Shown in pieces: positions 9,600 to 20,177 of a stretch of DNA of 64,000 bases. The notes under the pieces were generated by a model. It worked only from the letters and a program-made list of their open reading frames with translations. It did not search any database and was not told the DNA's origin. How positions within the stretch are numbered: the stretch's first letter is position 1; each line of letters begins with the position of its first letter. This DNA is from Oenanthe sinensis (Eukaryota > Streptophyta > Magnoliopsida > Apiales > Apiaceae). The DNA lies in assembly GCA_028671895.1 (NCBI GenBank), contig JAPMAC010000197.1:5647001-5711000 (forward strand). The letters are read 5' to 3'. The position numbers were made by a program, and so were the translations under genes.

Positions 9600-11236
9600 A
9601 TAGTATATAGAGTGACATTTGTACTACAATTTGAAGCATACTTTTGTGGCAGAGAAAGGTACTATGGAAGTACATCTTGACGAATGAAAGATGGGGATAA
9701 ATCAGTTCTCCTGGAACCTGCCAACTGCAGAACCTCAGTTCAGCAAATATAAGAATTAGAAATCTCTAGAACACAAAAAAATAACGATTGCAAATAAGTG
9801 CAAATATGGTTAAAAAAATATAAAGCTTATAAACTGTTCAAAAGATTAAATTGACAAAGAAAAAGTATGACATTTTATTTGGTGTAGTTAGGCAATTGAG
9901 AATTAAAAATCAGTATAACAAAACGCACCATATAATTAAATCACAAACTAAACATTTGGATTCAATTAACCGGTGTGCAAATTAACCAGTGTTCATTTGC
10001 AGTTTACAAACAGTATATGAGATAATTATAATACCATTATTATATGCCGGATACAACCTCGATCTACCAGAGTGAATACCAGTGTGAGGTTTCCTGCGCC
10101 GCTCGTTGTGGCCAGCCAGTCGTTTCCTGCATCTACGCTTACCATCATCGAACTCAGTCAACAAGTGGAACGTAAATAAAAAAGGCAAAAAATCAAGAAT
10201 ACTTGAGGAAACATATTCCAACTAAGCCTAATGATACCCACAGGTTCTTATTTTAACTTGATCTACCACAGAAACATGACGTGTACACTATAGTTCAACT
10301 CACCATCATCTGAGAATATTATTGCTATATGCCTGGTATACATATCAATCTTAAGATAAAATGAAATTTACTAGAGAAACAACCAACGAGTATTACAAGT
10401 CCAAGGAAAAAACTACAGAAACATAACTTTCACAAAACAAAGAATGAAGTATGCAATAAAATTGAAAACCAAGAGTAAAGTATTCCTCTGACTACTCACT
10501 ATGAGGAATTAGTGGCTTCTGCAATGGGAAACTCAAGGATACTTGCACTTTCTTACAAGTCTTTGTAGTAAAGTATCAGACACACAAACACACACAGAAA
10601 CAATATTATTTGGTATTTCCTAATTATGGGTGGCTTAGAAACTTGGAATACAAAAGTAAACAATAAAGGAGGCCAAAACTGACCAGCTGCATTGCTGACA
10701 AAATCTTTGTTCAATGCCATTAACAATAACTTTAGGAGTCTTGGAGTGAACTTCACAAACTTTATGCCTCTTGTGGTAATCTTTACATGAGCTTAAATCT
10801 TTCATGCTTCCAAAAACCTGGCAATATGGGGTCATAGAATTCAACCCCCCCACTCGAATTCTCTTTCCTGTAACAGACAATGAAGCATTCGAATAATATT
10901 GGTAACTACTCGAGAGCTAGACGATTTCTGAACATCTCTTTGATCATCAAACCTCCCTAGTTTCAAATCAAAGACAGATGTATCTGCAGAATTGATTTTC
11001 ATTAGGCTCTTCTTCTCCCCAAAAGGCGTTTTCCGCAACTGAATTGAGCATTTTTACACCACTAAGCTTACTACTTACAGCATCCTTAATAATTTTCTCA
11101 CTGTTTCTTGATGACCCAAATCAAGAATTGCCATATTTTCTACACCCTCTTGACTTGAAGATCCTAATCCAATGTTATTATCACTACCATAAAAACAGGA
11201 TTTAAATTCCCCGGAAACATAACTCCAAGACTCCAT
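9600..11236 (-). pseudogene. SBP-box transcription factor gene (SPL6-like), disrupted
   Basis: Exon 1 begins at ATG 11236 (MESWSYVSGEFKSCFYG, resembling SPL6 N-termini) and reaches the first part of the SBP domain, ending near 10684 after RFCQQCS. The frame shifts at least twice between the start and the domain. Exon 2 (about 10171-10035) encodes FHLLTEFDDGKRRCRKRL and the nuclear-localisation cluster NERRRKP, then a GT donor. A possible exon 3 starts at 9717 after a CAG acceptor. The intron inside the SBP domain sits at the conserved place. Defects: the second zinc-binding Cys of CxxxxC is Ser (CQVFGS), the intron 1 acceptor AG reads AC at 10172-10173, exon 1 is frameshifted, exon 3 has an in-frame TAG, and the copia element cuts the gene near 9.6 kb. 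SPL proteins bind GTAC-core promoters in flowering and phase-change pathways; this copy should not. Confidence 0.85.
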
Positions 11237-11244
11237 TACACTAA

Positions 11245-11246
<2 letters not shown>

Positions 11247-11281
<35 letters not shown>
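11247..11281. repeat. (TA)n microsatellite upstream of SPL exon 1
   Basis: About 17 TA units, ten bases upstream of the SPL pseudogene start codon on its strand. Confidence 0.95.
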
Positions 11282-11284
<3 letters not shown>

Positions 11285-11929
11285 CTTTTCAAACATCAAA
11301 TACAAAGACCCTAATGAACATTATATAGAACCTTCAAAACCCCACCTAATCAAAAGCAAAAATATGATCAAAATTCAATTTTTATAAAAATATCAAGAAG
11401 CCTAGTATACCAAATATGAATGAAGAAGCAAAGTAGGTAAACAAAAAACTTGTATTTATGCTTCAATAATGGAAACACAGAAGCATTGAGGGAGGTGGAA
11501 AACTATCACACACACACACACACTACATTACACTAAGTGAATGTGTGTAAAAAAGTAGGTCAGACACTGAAAAGAAACAGACACTATGTTATGTACATTA
11601 GCGTCACCATACAACAAGGAGAAACAAGGTTTACTGGAGATTGGAAGCACATGTAAGGTTTTCGTACACAGTTAATATTGGTTGTGACCATTTATTTCAC
11701 GTAATAATTTGTATGAAAAATATAATTTTTTTTGTATTTATCCGAAATATAAATAATGTATTTATGTAAATATATTATTCCAGTCAAAATATAATTATTC
11801 TATAATATATAATTTCTATATAACATAATTAAATAAAAAATTTATATTGAGAAATTTAATCATGAATACACGTATTTACTGTATTATGTAATTTAATTTC
11901 ATAACATTCTTTTAATATATTTTACTTTT
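11282..11929. other. SPL upstream region, no gene seen
   Basis: Former promoter or 5' UTR of the SPL pseudogene. It contains a (CA)n run at 11507-11523 and then AT-rich sequence. No coding frame of note. Confidence 0.5.
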
Positions 11930-12290
11930 TTTAAGTGTGTTATGTAATGTTTTTGATGGGCTATATTATAATTTTTAAACATTTGTACTATATGTTTTTT
12001 GTTATGTAATTTTTTTTAACATGTTCTGTAACTTTTTTTAGTATGTTTTGTAATTTTTTTTGATATTGTGTAATTTTTCTAAGGGTTCTTTAATTTTATT
12101 TTGACATCACATAACTTTGCTCGTGTCATCTAATTTTTTGATGTACTGTATTATAATTTTGTGTAAATATGTACTGTAATTTTTTTAGCATGTTCCGTAA
12201 TTTTTTTAGTGTTCTGTAATTTTTTTTTGGTGTTATGTAATTTTGTTTTGGTATTCTCTAATTATTTCAAGTTTTCTGTAATTTTCTAAT
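11930..12290. repeat. Degenerate TGTTNTGTAATTTTTT repeats
   Basis: A block such as TTCTGTAATTTTTTT recurs roughly every 25-35 bp, separated by short variable segments (examples near 12020, 12045, 12195, 12215 and 12235). It is an imperfect AT-rich minisatellite of unknown origin. Confidence 0.6.
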
Positions 12291-12733
12291 ACACTAAAAA
12301 AGTAAACATGCAAAAAATATAAAAAAACGCAAAATAATTACAACATACGCAAAAGTTATAAAATTAAATAATAGAAAATTTATGTAAAATTTTTATTAGA
12401 AAATAAATTAAATAATATATGAATAAATATAGAATATTAAAACCTGCATAATACACAAAATAAATTAAAGATCATAAAAATTATTATTGAACCTATAATT
12501 AAAATTATAAGAAACAAAACAAATACAATACAAGAAAGTCGGCAAGTTTGCATACACACGATGAAATTTAAAAATTTACTAAATATAAAAAAATTAAAAT
12601 ATAAAACTAAATACAAAACAACATTACAAAAATGCAATAGAATTTCTTAATAAAAAGAACATACAATAGAATTATTAAATGTTATAAAGTAGAAAGAGAA
12701 AGGTAGTTAATTTTTTGCGAGAAACATGTTGGG
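12291..12733. other. A-rich intergenic sequence
   Basis: Strongly A-rich on the plus strand, the mirror composition of the T-rich repeat block to its left. No gene recognised. Confidence 0.5.
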
Positions 12734-13579
12734 TGTTTTCCTTGTTGGACAAGTAGAATGTGTTTGAATACTTGTATGCTTTTTCTGCCGGATTAAAATC
12801 CACTCAGTATAAATTAAAGGTTTGCATTTAGAACAAAGATTAAACATAAGGATATGAATGAATACAGTTTGTATTATTGATCTGAAAATACAAACTCTCC
12901 TAAGGTGTACACAAACCCTAGCAGCTTCTATGTGTTTCTCACAGCAACTCTCTCTATCTCTATGCTCTCACAAAATTCAATTCTTCTCCACCACTTTATA
13001 ATTAGATTACATAGAATGTTTATATAGAGAGGTTCCTATCAACTAATAACAGAAAATCAAATTATAATAGGAAATAATTCATAATTATTAGCTGACAGCT
13101 TCCTTCTGTAATTCTCCTTGCTTACCATAAAATATCTGTAATATATTTGGCTTTATCTTCGAAGACTTCCCTTTTCTGTGATCATCTTCCAAATTCAACT
13201 TTTACTTTATAGACTCTGAAATCTTCAAATTCTGCCAGACTATAGACTCTGATAGTCTATAGACTCTAATAAACTATAAACTCTGATCATTTGTAGACTC
13301 TGACAAATTGTATACTCTGATAGTCCATAAACTCTGATCACTTGTAGACTCTGAGAAACTGTAGACTCTGATAGTCCATAAACTCTCATCACCTTCCAGA
13401 CTCTAATCTTCATCTAGACTCTGGTTTCACTTTCTACAGAAAATCTTCTAAGTATAAGAATGTTGACTATCTGGACTCTGATTGTAACATTTCAGAGACT
13501 AGAAAGACTTGTTACAAATAAACTATGCTAAGTCATGTTCTAGCATTTTGTACATCATCAAATGAATATATTCCTAACA
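12734..13579 (-). repeat. LTR of element A
   Basis: Plus-strand ends are TGTTTTCC and CCTAACA, 846 bp, directly next to a polypurine tract. A TATA-type box (TTTATATA at 13019-13026; TATATAAA on the minus strand) lies upstream of a segment shared with the LTRs at 44.1 and 55.4 kb. It carries a cluster of TAGACTCTGAT repeats. Confidence 0.75.
13200..13460. repeat. TAGACTCTGAT repeat cluster in LTR A
   Basis: Short irregular units, AGACTCTGA(T/C) plus a few bases (TAGTCTATA, CACTTG), recur about every 15-25 bp. The same core turns up as TCAGAG/CTCTGA in the LTR and ORF of element D. Confidence 0.8.
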
Positions 13580-13590
13580 ATCTCCCCATA
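13580..13590 (-). other. Polypurine tract of element A
   Basis: The minus strand reads TATGGGGAGAT immediately before the LTR start TGTTAGG. Confidence 0.75.
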
Positions 13591-13701
13591 TTTATGCTTT
13601 ATAGAATGTAAGCATAAATCAAGGTTTGATGATGTCAAAACTAAAAAATGAACTAATTAATCTAGAACAATATAAAATGTATAAGGAAAAAGAATTAGAT
13701 C

Positions 13702-15763
13702 TCACTTGATCTTCTCAAAGGCTGGATTGTTCTTCAAAAATGACTTCAACATATTTTCCTCCCAAATAGAAAGAGCTTCACCAATATACTTCTTCAATTT
13801 CTTCATTTCTTCATTGGAACATTTGATTTGACAATAAGTTACTCTAAGATCATTTGCACTGCTTTCTTGTTCTTTTAAATCCTTCAATATTAGAACACTA
13901 ACTTTCCCACTCATAGGTTGAAATCCAAAGTAATGACCCACACATTCTTGAAATTTGATTTGTTTTTCTTCTACTGGCATGTCTTGATCATTTCCTTCAG
14001 CATCAATATATTTTAAATAAAATTTGCCCATCTGTCGATTTGCCTGTCTGTGTAGAGTCAGCTTCCTGTCAATCTCCTTGAACCATTTGTGAGTGATATC
14101 CTCTTTGATTTTATTTACTTCATAAGCTATTTGTAAGAGAAATTTAATATACTATAATTCCTCAGCCAGTTTGAAAAAGATAAAGTTTGATTGACTTATC
14201 CATCTAACAGATCCTCCTTCCATAAAGTACACAAGCATCTCATTTTACACTTTTTCTCTACCTTCTGGCATTTTTCTTTCAAAAACATTATAAAAAATTT
14301 GAGCAGACACCACTTTGTTTAAGTCCTTTTATGTGATCTTTTCAAACTGCCTATCTATCAAGGATTGAGGATCCCTTGTTAGAATTGATGTTCTATCAAT
14401 GTCTGATTCTTCAAAGCCTCCAAGTCCTGTCTTCTTTTTAGCTCTCAATTGCAGATTAGATTGACTGCATTGCCAGTAAGTAGGTTCTTGAATCTTTTTA
14501 GAATCTGACTTCTTTCTTTGCTTATCAGAGTCTCGCTTAGACTCTGATTTCTCATGTCCAGTCCCTGACTGGTGTGTTTGAGATTTTGATACAACCACTC
14601 CAGACTATTTTAGTGGTACACCATCAGGACCCCTAGGACCATGAGAACTATCACCAGCTTCATCATCATCACCATCTTTCCTCGTTTTAACTCCCCTTAA
14701 CTTTTTGCATCCTTACAATCTTGATCCTTATTGCTCCTGGAGGAATCAACTGTCTTCTCCCCCTTTTTGACATCATCATTACTTGTGACAACCAACATAA
14801 TTTGTTCAAGTACTGTGGAGATATTGGCATGTACAACAATCACTGATCAACCTTGGTAGTTAGAGTAGAGACTATAGTTTAAAGCTTGGCTTGATTTTCA
14901 GTAATATCAGCAATAGCATCCTTGAAAGTGACCTCTTTGGATAATTGAAGAGAGTGGATTATGTCAAATTGAGTCTTGAGCAAAGAAGTAGTATTATCAA
15001 CACCAGTAAGTTTGGTTTGAATATGAGATATATCCTTGACCACACTAGCCAATTGTGCAACAATATTTTCTGTCTCAACTTGAACATCTGCATCTATAGC
15101 TTGATCTTCTTCACCAGGATAGTGACCATGTTCTTGTATAAAAGACTTTTTCTGAAAAGCTTTAAGTCTTTCAGACTGGTGAATAGCCAAAATGTACTCA
15201 AAAGTTGCTTTATCTTCTATGCCTTTGAGTTGTGTAGACTCCCAAGACTGAGGAAACACCTGATCAAAACAAAAAAAAGATGGATTAACTGGTCCATCAT
15301 CCTCAGAAGTGAAATCCTCTGCAATAGGCTCAATCTTGGTAACTGGAGGTGTAGACTCTGGAACTGCAAAAAGAACTATAGACCCTGACTCCTCCTTAGA
15401 GTGATCAGAGGCTGTAGACTCTGGAGGACTAGCCCTTAGAGGCATAATAAGTAGAGGTTAATTGGATTTCATTTCTGCACTCTCAGGTTGAATAGTAGTG
15501 GTAGCCAACAAAGCCTCCATGAGTCTGTCTGCTCTCCTTGCTAGAGAATTTACCAAATGATGCTAAGGTCTCTGTGTGAATGATTTCTGAGCAGCTAGAG
15601 CCTCCTCCTTTTTGCCAATCTGCATTATCAGAACATATGAATTTTCATCCATCCGCTGCTCTAACTCATTGGACCAACTCTGTGGAAAATCTTGATCACA
15701 ATAAGTCAATCTAGGTTCAGGATACCCTATTCTTTCATCCTCACAGTAGGGTTGGGCACCCAC
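13702..15763 (-). pseudogene. Extra ORF of element A (function unknown), broken
   Basis: Read from 15763 to 13702 in pieces separated by stops: 15763-15563, 15445-14879, 14598-14329 and 14031-13702. Two pieces share a repeated block, CDQDFPQSW and CFDQVFPQSW followed by about 35 similar residues, so the ORF contains an internal duplication. The middle is acidic with heptad-like stretches. The last piece ends with an LRVTYCQIKCSNEEMKKLKK block that resembles LRVTVFQIDDSSEKMKELKE of element D. No enzymatic motif, clear signal peptide or membrane span is seen. It occupies the position of the env-like or extra ORF of SIRE-lineage elements; no function can be assigned. Confidence 0.6.
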
Positions 15764-15765
15764 TC

Positions 15766-17056
15766 TATTAGGTCCAAAATCATCATAGAAGGGGGGGTGG
15801 TGAATATGATGTTGGTAGATTTTTCATTTAATTACAGATTAAGAGTTTGTGTTTTTGAGATATTTAAATGATAGTAAATGAAATACAACAATTCGGGGAA
15901 ATAAAGATATATTAATAAATCCCTGAGGTGCTACACTTCTAATCAAGAGATTAGCTTTTATGGGTCCAATCAATATTACAACAATCAATACATGTGTGTG
16001 TTTAATGCTTAGCTTTAATGGTGCTCCCGTAGGTCTGTTGTGTTTAATGAAGAAGATGCACACTGATGTCTTCGAATTAAACCCATATATATTTGTGTAG
16101 ACTTTTGTAAATCAAGTGAATTGATTTTCAATGGCTTAAGTCCTTTGTTGCGTTTCGAGAGTGATTGCAGTGTGTAGGTGCCACTAAATATGTTTGTTGC
16201 ACCTTGATATTGTTTTGTTGTGCCTATACACTTGTTCCCCTGTATAGGCGCCACAAATGACTTGGTAAATTCAACATAGATTTCATTACGCCTGAGGTTA
16301 ATGTTTGTTGCGCCTCTACACCTAATTCATTGTGTAGGCGACACAAACATCTTCCATTAACTTTTGTTGCGCCTCTTACTTGGTTTGTTGCTCCTTGTAC
16401 ATGATTTGTTGTGCCTACACTCTAGTTCTAGTGTGTAGGTGCCACATAGTACTAAGAAACTTAGAATTATGTTTCCTTACACCAATGTAGACTTATGTTG
16501 TGCCTTTAGAGTACTTCAAGAGTACAAGAGCCACCAAACGTAGTAATGCTTTCCTTAAACAATTTCTTGAAGTGCTTGAAGTATTTACCACTTGGTTTTC
16601 ACTCTTTTAGCATGATCAACTGATTTTCTTCTGATTAAACAAGACAATTTTTTTCTTGTTGTGCTGACGCTTAGTGCACTGGTTAGGTTCACAAATGACT
16701 AACACTGAATTGAATTCCCTTGACTTCTGTTCTGTTTCAGCTGATTAACCTTGGACTTTTGCATTGCTTCTGATCACCGAAACCCTTTGTCATTTATACT
16801 TAAATCATTACACTATCTTTAGTATGAAATCTTCTGAACTCTTATTTGTTGCTGAGGCCTGAACATATTAATGAACTTCTCTCGCTGACGTTCAGTAACC
16901 CTTTCATCTTGAATGATCTGCAATGATGTTTGTATGATTCCTGTTTACATGTCTTTTTGGATTCTTGTGCTACATATTAGTATTATTTGAATATCTTTGT
17001 TTCTTAGTTGAGTTATCGTTATCACTATTACATATTACGTTACATTATGCTTTACA
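15766..17056 (-). repeat. LTR of element B (SIRE-like)
   Basis: 1291 bp. The plus strand starts TATTAGGTCCAAAATC with a G run about 25 bp further on, matching the start of the SIRE LTR at 4454 (TGTTAGGTCC then G run). It ends GCTTTACA next to a polypurine tract (minus AGGGGGAGAT at 17057-17066). It is therefore a 3' LTR of a minus-strand element whose internal part survives only to about 17494. Confidence 0.65.
16150..16560. repeat. Interspersed inverted motifs TGTTGCGCC / GGCGCCACA in LTR B
   Basis: Units such as TTTGTTGCGCCTCTACAC and GTGTAGGCGCCACAAA alternate about every 35-60 bp. Because one is roughly the reverse complement of the other, neighbouring units can fold into hairpins. Confidence 0.75.
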
Positions 17057-17494
17057 ATCTCCCCCTATTTGCTTTGACCAGATCCCTAGCTTCAAATTCA
17101 AGAGTGTTGACAGGAGGTGGATCTTCTAGTGTTTTCAAAACTTTTGTGAGAAATGCAGTTGAATTTATCTTAGAGATTGACTCGAAGGCCAGTGATTGTC
17201 TCTTTGAAAACATGAACACCGTTATTCTCTTTGGAAAGCCTTTCACTTTGTCAGTGTCATGCATAGACTCTTCTGCTAATTTCTCCATCAAAACATCTTG
17301 AATTATCCTTAAATCCTTCTTGTATGATTTGACAGTGGATCTCTTAACCCTAGAAAAGACTTTTCTGATTATTTCATAATTGTTCCATTTCAGCTTTGAC
17401 AGTTCCTTTTTCTTCTTCACTCTATTTTTCTTGAACAAGAAGTACTTTGTTCCATTTGGCTCCGTTTGAATACAAGGTTCAGATTCTTTAATGG
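17057..17494 (-). pseudogene. Internal 3' fragment of element B
   Basis: Minus-strand frame 17438-17052 encodes a 128-residue Lys-rich peptide beginning MFKKNRVKKKKELSKLKW, probably the C-terminal end of an extra ORF because it sits directly before the polypurine tract and LTR. It has no recognisable motif and is unlike the extra ORFs of A and D. It is cut at 17494 by the insertion of the Tat element. Confidence 0.5.
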
Positions 17495-18106
17495 TGTTAC
17501 GGATAAAAAATTAGGTGTATTTAGTATGCAATTAATACTAGGGTGTGAGAGAACTTCGATCTTCTATGGCTGCACTAACGTTTCGTGACTAACTCGGGTC
17601 CTCGTTAACTGCCTACGTATCTCAATGGGTGTGAGAATCAAGCCAATAAACCTTAGTTCTAATGTTGAGGGGTTAGGCCCTTTATATAGGCGTATGAGGG
17701 CCTTGGAATCAGATTAGAAGTAGGAGACTTGGTGGCAAGTTTTCTAGTGACAAGGTTGTCTAAACCTATTAGGAATGAGGGTCCTCGTTGGACTCTTCCC
17801 ACGTTTGGGTTTCTAGATCCTTCTAGGATTAGGGCCTTTAACAGGCTTCTTTGGCATTTAATGAGCATTTATTAATTAATTCTGAAATTAATTAATAACA
17901 AAGGCTTAATGGGCCTATGGCTTCAACAGAGCTTATGGGCTGGACTTATGAATCCAATTGATCCTTGGATTACAAATCCAATTGATCCTAGGATTATTTT
18001 CCTAGTTCGTTTCAAGGGCCCAAGCCTTTGGACCATATCAGGTCTAATTAATGAAATAATAAATGTTATATTTATTATTTCTTCAGGGCTATCTTTACAC
18101 ACATCA
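17495..18106 (-). repeat. 3' LTR of Tat element
   Basis: 612 bp. Plus-strand ends TGTTACGG and CACATCA, so on the element strand TGATGTGTG...CCGTAACA. It touches the polypurine tract at 18107. A TATA box, TATATAAA on the minus strand, lies at 17681-17688. The left flank is AATGG at 17490-17494. The partner LTR is missing. Confidence 0.8.
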
Positions 18107-18119
18107 TTTGCCCCCCAAC
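18107..18119 (-). other. Polypurine tract of Tat element
   Basis: The minus strand reads GTTGGGGGGCAAA, directly before the LTR start TGATGTG. Confidence 0.8.
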
Positions 18120-18319
18120 TTTTGGGAAAACTTCATGAGTTTTCGTAAAAGTTTATAAAGGGTTTTAAGTGCCTTACCAGGATTTTGACTTGTTTCAGTC
18201 AGCCTTATTTCATTTTTTGGGCTCATGCTTTTTATTATTAATTCTTTTAAAGAATCAATATTATATAAACTGGTTCCCTACGAATTTTATTTCTAGCAAA
18301 CTCAGCATGGATGAGTTTC

Positions 18320-19480
18320 TTGCAGGCCTACCTCAAATTGACCTGGATCGAGGTCGATCAGGGGTTCAATTTCACCCCTAGGTCAATTTGAGGATTGAGG
18401 TCGAAATCGACTTCGTTCGAGGTCGAACAAGACTTGAAATGTATTCCCAGGTCGATATGGGGATTTACGTCGGAATCGACTTCGATCGAGGTCGAACAAG
18501 ATGAAATGCATTCCCAGGTTGATATTGGGATTGAGGTCAAAATCGACTTCGATTGATGTTGATTATAATAGGAAAATCACCTTGAGGTTGATTATGTGAC
18601 TGAGGTCGAATTCGACCTCGTTTGAGGTCGAATTAGACTCGAAAATCCCTTGAGGTCGAAACATGAGCATGAGGTTGATTTCGACCTCGACTGAGGTAAA
18701 ATTCGGCTTCATTGGCTCTTTGGAGTCGAAACATGAGACTGAAGTGGTGTTTGACCTTGATTAAGGTCGAACTAGGCCGCAATTGGCTATTGAGGACAAA
18801 ATGTAATTCTGGGATCGAATTCGACTTCATTGAGGTCGAATTAAAGTTCTATTATCTATTGTAGTCGAATGGCTGGAGTGATTGATTTTCGACCTCATTT
18901 GAAGTCGAATGAGACTTTGAAGTGCAACATGCCTTTCAGGCTTGGGGCTTCCAATTCGACCTTAATTGAGGTCGATCTATGCCTTATTTTTCCATTGAGG
19001 TTGATGAAGAATCGAGGTCGACTATCGACCTAGAATGAGGTCAATATAATCATGATTTTTCCTCCCAACTCAATTTTGGAATGAAATCGACTGGGCTCTT
19101 GACTATAACTTAATTTCGACCTTGATTGAGGTCATATATCACTTCAAATATAGACCCAATGGCTGGAGTGATTGATTATCGACCTTATTTGAGGTCAAAT
19201 TTTACCTCCAATTTACATTTAGATCGATTTGAGATTTAGATAGGATATCAATCTCATGTGAAGTCTAACTTGACTTTAGAAGTTGGACATGCCTTCTAGG
19301 ATATCTGTGTTTTTGACCTCAATGGAGGTGGATTTGTACCTCAAAAAGGCACCCAAGTCGTTTCTTTTTATTTCTCAATAATTTTTTATTTTCGACTTGG
19401 TTTGAGGTCGATCAACACTTGATTTTTCTCTCCATGTCAAAATTATTTTGGGCTTCATGTCTTCATCTTTTTATAAGGAG
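18320..19480. repeat. Degenerate GAGGTCGA repeat region (Tat 3' UTR)
   Basis: TTGAGGTCGAATT/ATTCGACCTCAA type motifs recur across about 1.1 kb with spacing near 30-80 bp. Both orientations alternate (TTCGACCTCATTTGA), so units are partly palindromic. Example positions: 18345, 18395, 18415, 18480, 18600, 18630, 18835, 18955 and 19020. Hypervariable, repeat-forming 3' UTRs are known for Tat elements and can seed satellites. Confidence 0.8.
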
Positions 19481-20177
19481 ATTGAGGTCAAAATAAACCT
19501 CAAATGCCCACATGGGTTGAAATTTTTTTGTTCCCTTACAAATTTGATTAAGTAGAACCTTATAGGCTTTTGGATTTTTGGGCCCTAGATAATATGGGCC
19601 CTCACTAAGCCTTCCATTAAAGAGTCCAACTGATTTTTCCAAATAGTGGGCTTTCACATCTTTTGGATTATGGACCTCTAAAGGTCTTGGATTACGGACC
19701 TCCAATATCTTACGAGCCTTTAATCGTTATTTGGGCCTTCTGGGCCTTGGGCTTTTTAAATTCTAGGCCCTCGAGGTTTTTTCCTTTGGTTAGTGGTCCT
19801 TCATGGCTCATTGGTCATGGCTTCACAGGCCCGACTTCTAGATCCTTCTTCTAGATTCTAGAAAAATCAATGATTATTTTTATTATTTATTTACCTTTGG
19901 GCCTTCGTTCATGGGCTTTGTTATATGAAGCCCTTCACCGATTGTACCGGTTGAATTACCCTTCAACAGTTATGTGACCTAAAGACACCGGTAGAAAGTG
20001 GAATTTGAACGGGTGGATGAATGGCTAGTGGTTATATATGAGTGATGTGAGGGGCTTCATTTCCCTCACTTCTCATTTCTCAATTCTTAAATTTTTCAAA
20101 CACCATCGAGCTCTCAAGTCTATTAAGTAAATCCATCTTCTAGCACACTTAAGGATACTCACAAAGTCGAAGCTTCC
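19481..20177 (+). promoter_or_regulatory. Probable promoter and 5' UTR of the antisense extra gene
   Basis: Contains GGGCCTTGG/GGCCTC-rich copies at 19550-19760 and a TATA-like GTTATATATG at 20031-20040. A pyrimidine-rich leader (CTCACTTCTCATTTCTC) then precedes the ATG at 20178. The spacing (about 30 bp to a start, then about 110 bp of leader) fits an RNA polymerase II promoter driving the plus-strand gene. Inferred from sequence only. Confidence 0.45.

Larger units (their letters stand above)
12734..15765 (-). mobile_element. Element A: 3' end of a long-LTR copia element with extra ORF
   Basis: On the minus strand: remnants of a long non-pol ORF (15763-13702), a polypurine tract and a complete-looking LTR (13579-12734). 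The LTR is the same family as the truncated LTRs at 43999 and 55375, and the extra-ORF C-terminus resembles the one at 62475-62855. No pol domain is present. The element is cut on its upstream side where element B's LTR begins at 15766. Confidence 0.7.

Noticed and set aside
14945..15388. 147-codon plus-strand ORF
   Set aside because: It lies opposite the element A extra ORF and has no family features; a shadow frame.
16150..16560. CRISPR-like array
   Set aside because: Plant nuclear DNA, irregular spacing, alternating orientation and no associated genes; an LTR repeat.
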